Shown one piece after another: positions 25,097 to 33,408 of a stretch of DNA of 64,000 nt. Each line of letters starts with the position of its first letter. Positions within the stretch are counted from its first letter, which is position 1. A program made the position numbers and the translations under genes. The notes under the pieces are model-generated. The model was not told where the DNA came from, did no database searches, and was given only the letters and a program-made list of their open reading frames with translations. The stretch is from CAVSUB01 sp963730995 (GTDB lineage Bacteria; Acidobacteriota; Vicinamibacteria; Vicinamibacterales; 2-12-FULL-66-21). Where the stretch lies: the NCBI GenBank assembly GCA_963730995.1, contig CAVSUB010000009.1:1-64000 (forward strand), written 5' to 3'.

Positions 25097-26383
25097 CTAT
25101 GCCAGCGCCGGCTCGGACAGGACCGGCCGTCCGAGTGCCCGCCGGCCGACGGTCACGAACGACAGTCCCGCGAGTAGACACAGCGTCCCGGCAATCCAGA
25201 ACGCCATCTGATACTGCCCGAGCTCGGTCCGGATTGCACCCGCTCCGAATGCCGCCATCGACGCCCCCAGCTGATGGCTCGCGCCGATCCATCCGTAGAT
25301 GACGCCAGTGTTCTCGCGTCCGAACGCTTCTCCCGTCAGCCGGACGGTCGGCGGAATGGTCGCAACCCAGTCCAGGCCGTAGAACACGGCGAACCATCCG
25401 AGACCGTGGGCGCCAGTGGAAAGCGTGAGGGGCAGGAACAGCAGCGAGACACCGCGCAGCGTGTAGTACGCAAAGAGCAGGTGCCGGCTCGAGTACCGAT
25501 CCGTCAGCCAGCCAGACGCCGTGGTGCCGAGGATGTCGAAGATCCCCATGACGGCGAGGAGCTGCGCGGAATGAACGGCCGAAATGCCGTAGTCATGGCA
25601 CGCCGCAATCAAGTGAGTGCCGATGAGGCCGTTCGTGCTGGCACCGCAGATGAAAAACGTGCCAGCCAGCATCCAGAACGCGGGGGACTGAACAGCCACG
25701 CGCAACGCGGCTACCGGGGCGAGCGATCGCCGTGCTTCTTCGGCCTGAACGCTCGTTTGCTGGCCGTATCGGAGCAGGCCCAGATCTGCGGGCCGATCCC
25801 GCATGAAAACCAGGACGATCACGAAAACCAGAACGGCCGCCGCCGAGACGATCATCGTCGCGCTGCGCCACCCGTGCCGTTCGACCTGACTCGCGAGCAT
25901 CGGGAGGAAGACGAGCTGCCCGGTCGCGTTGGCCGCGGAGAGTGCCCCCATCACCAGCCCTCGGCGTTCGTCGAACCATCGAGTTGCGACGACGGCCGCG
26001 AGCACCATCGACGTGACGCCGGTGCCACTGCCAACGAGCACGCCCCACAGCAGCGTGAGCTGCCACCGGGTATGCATCAGCGTGCTCGAGGCCACGGAAA
26101 TCGACAGCAGCCCGAGGGCCAGCAGGATCACGCGCCGCAGCCCCCAGCGGTCCATCACAGAGGCCGCAAAGGGTCCAATGAGCCCGAAGAGCGCGATGTT
26201 GATCGCGACCGCGCCCGAGATCACGGCTCGATTCCAGCCGAACTCTGCCTCGAGCGGCACCATCAACACGCCCGGCGTTGCGCGAATCCCCGCGGTGACG
26301 AGGAGAACCACGAACGTCACCACGGCGACGACCCACGCGTAGTGCAGCCGCGGCACGGCAGGATTGGGGCTGGATGCCGTCAT
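25097..26383 (-). CDS. MFS transporter (monocarboxylate/oxalate-formate antiporter-like)
   Basis: A 428-aa protein with 12 predicted TM segments and the MFS pattern. TM1 is HYAWVVAVVTFVVLLVTAGI, the loop between TM2 and TM3 carries DRWGLRRVILLALGLLSI, and the second half carries GWLTDRYSSRHLLFAYYTL. The N-terminal arrangement resembles the monocarboxylate/OFA group, which move small organic acids. The neighbouring FMN-dependent alpha-hydroxy-acid oxidase gene, read in the same direction about 200 bp upstream, would fit import of lactate-like acids (inference). Start ATG 26383 preceded by AAGAG. Confidence 0.88.
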   Translation of the reverse strand: MTASSPNPAVPRLHYAWVVAVVTFVVLLVTAGIRATPGVLMVPLEAEFGWNRAVISGAVAINIALFGLIGPFAASVMDRWGLRRVILLALGLLSISVASSTLMHTRWQLTLLWGVLVGSGTGVTSMVLAAVVATRWFDERRGLVMGALSAANATGQLVFLPMLASQVERHGWRSATMIVSAAAVLVFVIVLVFMRDRPADLGLLRYGQQTSVQAEEARRSLAPVAALRVAVQSPAFWMLAGTFFICGASTNGLIGTHLIAACHDYGISAVHSAQLLAVMGIFDILGTTASGWLTDRYSSRHLLFAYYTLRGVSLLFLPLTLSTGAHGLGWFAVFYGLDWVATIPPTVRLTGEAFGRENTGVIYGWIGASHQLGASMAAFGAGAIRTELGQYQMAFWIAGTLCLLAGLSFVTVGRRALGRPVLSEPALA

Positions 26384-26448
26384 TTCTCTTCAGACTGCGA
26401 CGTCCGAGCGAAGGATCCTGAAAACCTCTGGATGACAGTGAGCCGGAC

Positions 26449-26567
26449 GGGATCCGTGGTCAGGGATCCGGGATCCAAAACCTCGAGCTCAGATTTGAGG
26501 ATTTCTAGATCTTGTCGACCGCCGACCGCCGACCGCCGACCGCCGATCGCCGTCGATCCCTGATCAC
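26449..26567. repeat. Inverted BamHI-rich repeat, copy 2, with 7-bp tandem array
   Basis: Positions 26449-26476 are the exact inverse of 15568-15595. A partner arm GATCCCTGATCAC follows at 26555-26567. Between them lie five tandem CGACCGC units (26516-26550, the last with one change). It occupies most of the 200-bp gap between the oxidase and MFS genes. Confidence 0.75.
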
Positions 26568-26583
26568 GACAGCGAAGGAGAAG

Positions 26584-27762
26584 TCACCAATTCTTCGGCA
26601 CGTCCACGTACGAACCGTCGAGCTCCCGTGTCGAGGCGCAGCCGAGCAGTGCAAGCGTTCGCTCCAGATCCGTTCGAAGGATCTCGATCGCTCTGGCAAC
26701 ACCCAGCCGTCCGGCGCCGGCCAGGCCATAGGCGTACGCACGCCCTATCAGCACGGCTTTTGCTCCCATCGCCACGGCCTTCGCGATATCGGCGCCGCGT
26801 CTGATGCCACCGTCAACCAGCACCTCGGCGCGGCCGTTCACGGCGCGCACGACCTCGGGAAGCGCGCGCACTGTCGGGTAGCAGGTATCGAGCTGCCTTC
26901 CGCCATGATTCGACACGACCACGCCTGTCGCTCCCTCGTCTATCGCGCGCCGGGCATCGTCTCCCGTGATGACCCCCTTCATCACGATCGTTCCGGGCCA
27001 GCACTTGCGGATCCATGTCAGGTCCTCCCAGGCCAGGACCGAAGTCAGGAGATTTCCGCGGACGTCGCGCGCCCGCATCGGGCCCGCGCCGGGGACCACG
27101 ACGTTCGGGTAGAACATGACGTCCTTGCGGTCGGAGAGATAGCCGGCGAACCACCGTGGATGCCGCAGGATATTCGCCACGTACGGCAGCTTGTCCCGGA
27201 GAGTTCCGCCAATGAGCTGCGCGCTGCCGTTGCGGATATCGCGCTCGCGAAATCCCGGCGCATTCGTGTCGATCGTCACCGCCAGCACACGGCACCCGGC
27301 CGCCCAGGCCCTGGCAATCGACGCCTCCGCGACGCCCTGTCCGCCGGCCAGATAAAGCTGATACCAGAGCGTCCCGGCGGCCTTGGCGACCTCCTCGACC
27401 GCGTAGCCTGCAAACGTGGAGAGCACGTACCCAATCCCCGCGTCACGGGCGGCCCGTCCGACTCCGACCTCGCCGTCCGGATGGAAGCTCCGGCCGTATC
27501 CGACCGGCGCAAGGAGGAGGGGCATCGTCAGCTCCGCGCCGAAAAGCGTCGTCGACGTGTCGCGTGTGGGGACACGCACGGCATTGCGCGGCCGGAACAG
27601 GACATCGTCCCAGCTACGGCGGTTGTCGCGCAGGGTGATCTCGGCTTCGGCGCCTCCGTCGATGTAGTCGAAGATCACGTCGGGAACACGACGACGGGCG
27701 AGCCGGCGGAGGTCGTCGATGTTGACGACACGATCGAGGGAGCCGCGGAATGGGGAAGCCAT
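26584..27762 (-). CDS. FMN-dependent alpha-hydroxy-acid oxidizing protein
   Basis: A 392-aa TIM-barrel flavoenzyme that oxidises L-lactate, glycolate or related acids. Visible hallmarks are ARRRVPDVIFDYIDGGAEAE at the N-terminus, LLLAPVGYGRSFHPDGEVG, and the active-site block GVVSNHGGRQLD with catalytic His and substrate-binding Arg. The phosphate-binding GGIRRGADIAKAVAMGAKAV follows. Length and motifs fit lactate dehydrogenase/oxidase (LldD-like) enzymes, and the substrate is not fixed. ATG 27762 matches the family N-terminus; an ATG 30 nt further upstream is also in frame. Divergent from the DAHP synthase gene, with about 50 bp between them. Confidence 0.9.
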   Translation of the reverse strand: MASPFRGSLDRVVNIDDLRRLARRRVPDVIFDYIDGGAEAEITLRDNRRSWDDVLFRPRNAVRVPTRDTSTTLFGAELTMPLLLAPVGYGRSFHPDGEVGVGRAARDAGIGYVLSTFAGYAVEEVAKAAGTLWYQLYLAGGQGVAEASIARAWAAGCRVLAVTIDTNAPGFRERDIRNGSAQLIGGTLRDKLPYVANILRHPRWFAGYLSDRKDVMFYPNVVVPGAGPMRARDVRGNLLTSVLAWEDLTWIRKCWPGTIVMKGVITGDDARRAIDEGATGVVVSNHGGRQLDTCYPTVRALPEVVRAVNGRAEVLVDGGIRRGADIAKAVAMGAKAVLIGRAYAYGLAGAGRLGVARAIEILRTDLERTLALLGCASTRELDGSYVDVPKNW

Positions 27763-27814
27763 CAGTTGTTCTGTTTCACAGAGCATACACAACGTGCACT
27801 AATCTGTAGGGGAC

Positions 27815-28879
27815 ATGTTCCAACGGACAGACGACCTCCGGATCACGCAGGTCCGGCCGCTCATCCCGCCGGCGATCCTTCTCGAAGAAATCCCGATAAG
27901 CGAGCAGGCCTCCAATGTCGTATCGAACGCGCGATCGGCGATCGCGAACGCGCTCCAGCGCCGCGATCCCAGGCTCGTGGTGGTCGTGGGGCCGTGTTCC
28001 ATTCACGACACATCGGCGGCGCTCGACTACGCCGGGCGGCTGACCGCCCTCGCCAGGAGGTACGCCGATCATCTGATCCTGGTGATGCGGACCTACTTCG
28101 AAAAGCCGCGGACCTCGGTCGGCTGGAAGGGGCTCATCAACGATCCGGACCTCGACGAGAGCTATCACATCAACAAGGGCTTGCGTCTCGCCCGCAAGCT
28201 GCTGGTCGATATCAACGATCTCGGGCTGCCGACCGGGTCCGAGTTCCTCGACACGCAGATTCCCCAGCACATCGCCGACCTGACGTCGTGGGTTGCGATT
28301 GGCGCGCGGACGACCGAGAGTCAGGTGCATCGGGAACTGGCGTCGGGCCTCTCGGCGCCGGTCGGCTTCAAGAACGGTACGGACGGTGGGGTGAAGACGG
28401 CCGTAGACGCGGTGCTGGCCGCACGGACGCCGCACTGGTTTCCGTCCGTCACGAAACAGGGCGTGTCCGCCATCTTCCAGACGCGGGGCAACGAGACGTG
28501 CCACGTGATCCTGCGTGGCGGCACCCGCACCGGGCCCAATCACGGGCCCGACCACGTGCGTGACGTCTCCGATCGGCTCCGCGCGAAAGACCTTCCCGAA
28601 ATGGTCATGATCGACTGCTCGCACGGCAACAGCGAGAAGGACTATCGGAGGCAGTCGGAAGTGGCGGCGTCCATCAGCCAGCAGGTCGGCGCCGGCTCGT
28701 GGCAGATTTTCGGTGCGATGCTGGAGAGCCATCTCGTCGAAGGGCGGCAGGACTACGTCCCGGGACGGCCAGCGGTGTACGGCCAGAGCATCACTGACGC
28801 CTGCCTGTCACTCGACCAGACGGAGCCGCTTCTCGAGCAGCTGGCAAGAGCGCAGCAGGCGCGGGGTGCGCTCGACTGA
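27815..28879 (+). CDS. aroF: 3-deoxy-7-phosphoheptulonate synthase, class I
   Basis: A 354-aa enzyme for the first step of the shikimate pathway: phosphoenolpyruvate plus erythrose 4-phosphate to DAHP. Motifs of the AroF/G/H class are clear: VVVGPCSIHD, LVMRTYFEKPRTSVGWKG, INDPDLDESYHINKGLRLAR, FKNGTDGG, CHVILRGGTRTGPN and the C-terminal VYGQSITDACLSLDQT. Metal ligands Cys (GPCS), His and Asp are present. The length equals the E. coli isozymes; which amino acid inhibits it cannot be told. ATG 27815 has AGGGG just upstream. It is monocistronic in this window. Confidence 0.93.
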   Translation: MFQRTDDLRITQVRPLIPPAILLEEIPISEQASNVVSNARSAIANALQRRDPRLVVVVGPCSIHDTSAALDYAGRLTALARRYADHLILVMRTYFEKPRTSVGWKGLINDPDLDESYHINKGLRLARKLLVDINDLGLPTGSEFLDTQIPQHIADLTSWVAIGARTTESQVHRELASGLSAPVGFKNGTDGGVKTAVDAVLAARTPHWFPSVTKQGVSAIFQTRGNETCHVILRGGTRTGPNHGPDHVRDVSDRLRAKDLPEMVMIDCSHGNSEKDYRRQSEVAASISQQVGAGSWQIFGAMLESHLVEGRQDYVPGRPAVYGQSITDACLSLDQTEPLLEQLARAQQARGALD

Positions 28880-28969
28880 GACGGGCGCCTCACGCTTCTT
28901 CAGGCTTCTTCAGCCGGACGTCACCACTTGGTTTCGGCCGGCGGCTTATTCTCCCGGTCGGAGGATGAG

Positions 28970-29575
28970 ATGAAGAAGCTTCTCGCGCCGATGACCCTGG
29001 CGATCCTGACGACGGCGTGCGCGACCGCCGGCTATCCCATGCAGCAGATACCGCCCATGTATCCGGGAAGGCCAATGTACGGGCCGCCGCCGATGCCGGC
29101 CGTTCAGCCCGGCTACCAGCTGCCCGTGCTTCCGATCGGCCGGTGGGACAACGTGATGATGCTGGCCGCCGGGACGCCGGTACAGGTTCTCCTCATGGAC
29201 GGTGGCGTCGCGACAGGACTGGTGCATGCCGCCGACAGCACGTCTCTCAGCCTCAAGGTCGCATCAGGAGAGGTCGAGCTGGCCTCCACCAGAATCATGC
29301 GAGTCGATCGGCTGGCCTTACCGGACTCAGCCTTAAAGGACGGCGCCAGAGGCGCCGCCTTCGGCGCGGGCGTCGTCGGCGTCATCGGCCTGATTGTCGG
29401 GAAGGTGCCACCGGCGCGATTGTTCGCCGCGGGCAGCATCATCGGCGCGTACAACAACGTTCAGCTCGGTGAGATGTCCCGCAGAAACGCGACGATCTAC
29501 CTCGCGCCGGAGGTGGCGCCGACTGCCCCGGCGGGAGCACAATTGAGCCCGAGGGCGGTGGCTCGCCAGCGCTGA
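28970..29575 (+). CDS. Lipoprotein with glycine-zipper-like segment
   Basis: A 201-aa protein starting at ATG 28970, after a strong ribosome site GGAGGATGAG. The N-terminus MKKLLAPMTLAILTTAC ends in a lipobox, followed by a Pro/Met-rich stretch (MYPGRPMYGPPPMP). The central part, VMMLAAGTPVQVLLMDGGVA, resembles an Sm-like/small beta-barrel strand set. The second half has a Gly-rich hydrophobic helix (GARGAAFGAGVVGVIGLIVG). The biological role is unknown. It lies 6 nt upstream of the crystallin-like gene and is probably co-transcribed with it. Confidence 0.75.
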   Translation: MKKLLAPMTLAILTTACATAGYPMQQIPPMYPGRPMYGPPPMPAVQPGYQLPVLPIGRWDNVMMLAAGTPVQVLLMDGGVATGLVHAADSTSLSLKVASGEVELASTRIMRVDRLALPDSALKDGARGAAFGAGVVGVIGLIVGKVPPARLFAAGSIIGAYNNVQLGEMSRRNATIYLAPEVAPTAPAGAQLSPRAVARQR

Positions 29576-29580
29576 AGACG

Positions 29581-29994
29581 ATGTCAGACTTCCTCAGGCG
29601 TCTCGCGGTCGGATGCCTCGTCCTGGGCGCACTGTCGGGCGGCTGCGGGGGGCCTACGCAGCCCACGGTCAACTACGGTCAGGGGGTCACGCTGTATCCG
29701 GACTCGCTCTATCGTGGTGACCGTGTCACGCTGAACGGGGATGTCGGGAATCTCGCCCAGCTGACCGGTCCGTGCCAGAAATCGGAAGACGAGAGTGGCA
29801 ACTACGACGACTGCGTCTCGTCGCTGCACGTTCCCGAAGGGTGGAGCGTCACGATTTTCCGCGATCGCGGCTTCGCAGGGGGCTCCGCGACGTTCACCTC
29901 CGACGTCGCGGATCTGGATGACGTGATCGGTCCGTGCAAGCGAGGTTTCAACGACTGTGCGTCGTCGGTGCGAATCATCCAGCCGGGTTTCTAG
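29581..29994 (+). CDS. Beta/gamma-crystallin-like exported protein
   Basis: A 137-aa protein with a signal peptide and lipobox (LGALSGGC). The mature part holds two Greek-key-like units. Each ends in the calcium motif of microbial beta/gamma-crystallins, (N/D)(N/D)xx(S/T)S: DDCVSS before LHVPEGWSVTIFRDRGFAG, and NDCASS before VRIIQPGF. Tyr/Trp-Gly-Phe patterns (LYPDSLYRGDRVTL, TIFRDRGFAGGSATF) also fit. It probably binds calcium outside the cytoplasm (inference). Its stop interlocks with the stop of the opposite gluconolactonase gene in a CTAG. Confidence 0.72.
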   Translation: MSDFLRRLAVGCLVLGALSGGCGGPTQPTVNYGQGVTLYPDSLYRGDRVTLNGDVGNLAQLTGPCQKSEDESGNYDDCVSSLHVPEGWSVTIFRDRGFAGGSATFTSDVADLDDVIGPCKRGFNDCASSVRIIQPGF

Positions 29995-31052
29995 AACCCA
30001 ACCCCCTTCGCCTTCACCTTGACGCGCATCAGATACATGTCCGCGGTGATGTAGAGCGAGTGTCCGTCATCTCCCCACGCGCAGTTGGCGGTGGCCTGAC
30101 CGGTCTGGATCGTCCCGAGGTGCTTGCCTTGCGGAGAGATCACGAGCAGGCCTCCAGGACCCGTCGCCCACAGGTTGCCTTCGGTATCAATCTTGAGACC
30201 GTCCGGTAGACCCGTTCGGGTCTTGCCCAGCGCCGTGACGTCCAGCAGTACCCGGCTGTTCGCGATGGTGCCATCCGGCTTCACGTCGAACACGCGCCAG
30301 ATTGCTGCCGCCGGATCGGACTGCGCAACGTAGAGCAACTTCTCGTCAGGGGAAAACGCGAGCCCGTTCGGCCGGGTCATGTCCTTGGTGAGGAGGGTGA
30401 CCGTGCCGTCCTTGCTTCGCCGGAACACGCCGGCGTAGTTCATCTCGCGCTTCGGATCCTCCCACTGCTTCTCCATCCCATACGCAGGATCGGTGAAGTA
30501 GAGATCGCCGTTACTCTTGAAGACGAGGTCGTTGGGGCTGTTGAAGCGGGCGCCCTCGAAACGATCCGCGAGCGTCGTGAACTTGGGCTCCGGCTTCGTC
30601 AGGGGCGCATCCATCACGGCGACCCGGCGGTCGCCGTGCTGGGCAAGGACAAGACGTCCCTCGTGATCTAGGGTGAGCCCGTTGGAGCCCGTTTCGCCGC
30701 CGCGTGGCACGTTGCTCGTGTACCCCGATGGCGTCAGGTACGGCTTCGCGCCCTCTCCCTGCTTCCACCGGTGGACGGTGTTCTTCAGGACGTCGGAGAA
30801 CAGCAGGAAGCCGCCGTTCTTGACCCAGATCGGCCCTTCGGACCATTCGTATCCTTCGGCGAGGATCTCTATCTTGGCGTCAGGCGCGAGCAGTTTGTCG
30901 AGCGCCGGGTCCAGGCGCTCGATGCTCGGCGCTTTCTGCTTCGCCGCGTCACCCTGCGATGGAGCCATGACCGTCGGAGTCGATGGGTGAGCAGCCAGCA
31001 CTGACACGATACCTAGTGCCAGCAGCGCTGGCGTCACACGGAGGGCTTTCAC
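29991..31052 (-). CDS. SMP-30/gluconolactonase-family lactonase, exported
   Basis: A 353-aa six-bladed propeller of the SMP-30/gluconolactonase/LRE family. The signal peptide is MKALRVTPALLALGIVSVLA. Metal-binding residues are placed as in the family: Glu in GYEWSEGPIWV, Asn in ARFNSPNDLVF, and Asn/Asp in RPNGLAFSPDEK. Other typical blocks are LVLAQHGDRRVAVMD and DLYFTDPAYGME. It should hydrolyse a sugar lactone to an aldonate in the periplasm. It is the first of three consecutive minus-strand exported enzymes, with DUF1080 and phosphatase-fold genes upstream, and probably belongs to the sugar region. Confidence 0.88.
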   Translation of the reverse strand: MKALRVTPALLALGIVSVLAAHPSTPTVMAPSQGDAAKQKAPSIERLDPALDKLLAPDAKIEILAEGYEWSEGPIWVKNGGFLLFSDVLKNTVHRWKQGEGAKPYLTPSGYTSNVPRGGETGSNGLTLDHEGRLVLAQHGDRRVAVMDAPLTKPEPKFTTLADRFEGARFNSPNDLVFKSNGDLYFTDPAYGMEKQWEDPKREMNYAGVFRRSKDGTVTLLTKDMTRPNGLAFSPDEKLLYVAQSDPAAAIWRVFDVKPDGTIANSRVLLDVTALGKTRTGLPDGLKIDTEGNLWATGPGGLLVISPQGKHLGTIQTGQATANCAWGDDGHSLYITADMYLMRVKVKAKGVGF

Positions 31053-31133
31053 GGCGAGGCTCCTTCATCTTCACTGCCGCTGCTTGCTTCGCTCGCAGGC
31101 TGTTCAGCGACGACAGCCCGCTCTCAACTGTGT

Positions 31134-32078
31134 TCACTTCGTGATTGGCGTGACGACGACTTTCCTGAACCACACTTTCTCGTGGTCGCCCTGGATCACG
31201 ATCGGCCCTGGTTCGGTTTCCTTCGCGTCGAGCGCTCCGCCGGTGATGCCGAGGATCTTGGAGTTGCTGTGAATCGTCGTGCCGTTCAACACGGCCGTTA
31301 CGCAGTTGCCCACGATCGTGATCTGTGCAGCCTGCCACTCGCCGGCCGGCTTGCTGACGTTCTTCTCGGGCGCCTTGCGCGAGTAGATCGCCATGTGTCC
31401 GTGCACGGCGTCGCTCGAGTCGGCCCCCGCGTCGTCCAGCACCTGCATCTCGTACCTGCCGCGCAGGTAGATGCCGCTGTTGCCCTTCGGCGAAACCTTG
31501 TATTCCGCCTCGATCTTGAAGTCCTTGAACTTCTCCTTCGAGACGAGATTGTTGCCATGCGGCTCGTTCGTCATCGCGCCGTCGGCAACGCTCCACATGA
31601 GCGCCTTGTCCTTGTTCTGAGGGGTCCAGGCGTCAACGGATTTACCGTCGAAGAGGACGACCGGCTTCCCGAAAGTGTGCGCGGCGTTCGCGTCGCACGC
31701 CCCCCACGTCGGCGGGCGCTCGCCGGTCACCTTGATGGCGGTTTCGCCGACCGTGCCGGTGAGCTTGCCGCCGGCCTCCTTGAGGCTCACCACGTTCTTG
31801 GGGTTGTCGCCTGCGATCGTGAACGTCAGTTCGCCATTGGCGATCTTGACGTCCTTCGCGGCGACCGGGCTTCCGCCCCGGTTGAGGAAGAGCGCCGACA
31901 ACGTTCCTCCCTCGTCCTTGACCTGGAGCCAGTAGATGTTGGCCGTGTTCGGCGGATCGCCGGTGATGTTCCAGTTACCGAGAAACGGGTTGCTCTGGGC
32001 GCGCGCCCGCACCGCCGCCGTTGTTGTGACCATGACTGCCGCAGCGAGCGCGAACACGAGGACTTTCTGGAACCGCAT
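31134..32078 (-). CDS. DUF1080 (3-keto-disaccharide hydrolase) protein
   Basis: A 314-aa exported protein from ATG 32078, directly after TTGGAGG. Signal peptide: MRFQKVLVFALAAAVMVTTT, cleavage near RARA. After an N-terminal beta region (NPFLGNWNITGDPPNTANIY) comes the DUF1080 jelly-roll, with VVLFDGKSVDAWTPQNKDK and GNSGIYLRGRYEMQVLDD. Members hydrolyse 3-keto-glycosides produced by Gfo/Idh-type oxidoreductases, one of which is encoded at 47494-48960. The two-hairpin element copy B sits between this gene and the preceding phosphatase-fold gene. Confidence 0.87.
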   Translation of the reverse strand: MRFQKVLVFALAAAVMVTTTAAVRARAQSNPFLGNWNITGDPPNTANIYWLQVKDEGGTLSALFLNRGGSPVAAKDVKIANGELTFTIAGDNPKNVVSLKEAGGKLTGTVGETAIKVTGERPPTWGACDANAAHTFGKPVVLFDGKSVDAWTPQNKDKALMWSVADGAMTNEPHGNNLVSKEKFKDFKIEAEYKVSPKGNSGIYLRGRYEMQVLDDAGADSSDAVHGHMAIYSRKAPEKNVSKPAGEWQAAQITIVGNCVTAVLNGTTIHSNSKILGITGGALDAKETEPGPIVIQGDHEKVWFRKVVVTPITK

Positions 32079-32095
32079 GTAACCTCCAACAATTA

Positions 32096-32210
32096 CCGGG
32101 GGGCTTCGCCCCGCCGGACCCCCCTGCGCCGTCGCTCGCGGAGGCCCCGTGCCCCGCTCCGCTCCCGCTTTCGCCGAGGCTCCGGCGGGGGCGCGCCTTT
32201 GGCGCGCACC
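32096..32210 (-). repeat. Two-hairpin intergenic element, copy B
   Basis: Read on the minus strand: GTGCGCGCCAAAGGCGCGCC, then a variable GC-rich spacer, then GGGGGTCCGGCGGGGCGAAG with CCCCCCGG (32123-32096). It follows the phosphatase-fold gene stop by about 35 nt and precedes the ribosome site of the DUF1080 gene. Same layout as copies A, C and D. Confidence 0.75.
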
Positions 32211-32244
32211 GTGAGTCGGGACGTAGTCTACATCGGGCTGGCAG

Positions 32245-33354
32245 CTATTGAATCGGGCGACCCGCCGCAGGGTGGTCGGCGTTCCAGTCAACTCCCATCC
32301 AGCCGGCGAGCGTCGCCGCGATCTGGCTGGTGGTGAGGGCCGGCCCGCCTTTCCACACGCCTCGCTGGCTCAGATGTGAAGATACGAAAGCGATCCAGAC
32401 ATCTTCGGATCCTGCTGCCTTCTGCCCGTGCGTGCGCCAGTCATCCCGCGTCTTTCCGCGACCGTGATCCGTCGTGATGAGGAGGTGTGTGTGCCCACGA
32501 TACTCGGGCTGCGCCTGCACCCATTCCCACAGTTCGCGCAGGTAGCCGTCGATGCGGGCATACGCGTCGAGCACGAGATCGTAGCGGCCGTCGTGCGCCC
32601 AATCGTCGGTCTCGTCGAACGCAATGTACAACACCCGCGGACGCGCAACGGCCAGATGGTGCATCGCAAGGCGGAATGTGAAGGCGTCGTGGCGAATGCC
32701 GCCCCACGGTGGTTTGGCCTCACCCTGCAGGCCATCGATGAGGCGAACATCCGGATCGGGACTGTCCACCGGCTCGATACCGGCGTTGACCACCGTCGAG
32801 CCCTCGACGTGCTCCGCAATTGCGTTGAAGACGCTCCACGACGCGAACGTCGCCACCTTCTCGCTCGGCAGGGAGAGCCGCTCGCGTAGTCGTTCGAGGA
32901 CAGTCGTGTACGGGTTGCGCAGCGGATCGTTGCTCTTGATCTCCTCGTCGTGCGGCTCGCCGAGAAGGATTTCCGCGTATCCCGGATACGAAAACCAGAG
33001 CCGATTGCGGAGCTGCACGACACTTTCGACGGAGCGGTCACCCGCAATCGAGCCGTCGGTCGTGACCAGCTGCCACAGGAAGGGCATCAACTTCTGACGC
33101 CGTTCTTCACGAGTGGGTGCCCAGAACCGGGTGTAGGCGGGCTGCGCTTCGAGCTTCTGATCTTCTTTCAGCGTGCTGGCGAGGATGTCCTCATTCAGCC
33201 CACCGAAGATCTCCTGTGTGCGCGCGCCATCGAGAGTGACCAGGATCACGTTCTCGGTGTTGCCCGCAGTTGCGGGCGTCTGGCCGCTGATCCGTTCCGT
33301 GACACAAGCGAGGCAGGCCAGTGTAACGAATAGAGAGACATGGCGTTTGTTCAC
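32245..33354 (-). CDS. Alkaline-phosphatase-superfamily hydrolase, exported
   Basis: A 369-aa protein from GTG 33354 with GGAGG upstream. The signal peptide MNKRHVSLFVTLACLACVTE is followed by the alkaline-phosphatase/sulfatase fold. The first metal site and nucleophile region is ENVILVTLDGARTQEIFGG (Asp and Thr), then LYIAFDETDDWAHDGRYD and HLLITTDHGRGKTRDDW. The arrangement is that of nucleotide pyrophosphatase/phosphodiesterase-like enzymes rather than arylsulfatases, since no CxPxR motif is present. A phosphoester or sulfate-ester substrate on a glycan is possible (inference). Co-directional with DUF1080 and the lactonase. Confidence 0.82.
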   Translation of the reverse strand: MNKRHVSLFVTLACLACVTERISGQTPATAGNTENVILVTLDGARTQEIFGGLNEDILASTLKEDQKLEAQPAYTRFWAPTREERRQKLMPFLWQLVTTDGSIAGDRSVESVVQLRNRLWFSYPGYAEILLGEPHDEEIKSNDPLRNPYTTVLERLRERLSLPSEKVATFASWSVFNAIAEHVEGSTVVNAGIEPVDSPDPDVRLIDGLQGEAKPPWGGIRHDAFTFRLAMHHLAVARPRVLYIAFDETDDWAHDGRYDLVLDAYARIDGYLRELWEWVQAQPEYRGHTHLLITTDHGRGKTRDDWRTHGQKAAGSEDVWIAFVSSHLSQRGVWKGGPALTTSQIAATLAGWMGVDWNADHPAAGRPIQ

Positions 33355-33408
33355 CCTACCTCCACCAACGAGCGATCCCGTTCGCGACCGGGCTGCCGAA
33401 GAATATCC

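Noticed and set aside
26516..26550. Tandem 7-bp units as a possible CRISPR array
   Set aside because: Units are contiguous without spacers, and no cas gene is near.
26512..28563. 683-codon plus-strand open frame
   Set aside because: It covers the antisense of the alpha-hydroxy-acid oxidase and an alternative frame of the DAHP synthase gene; no domain or ribosome site.
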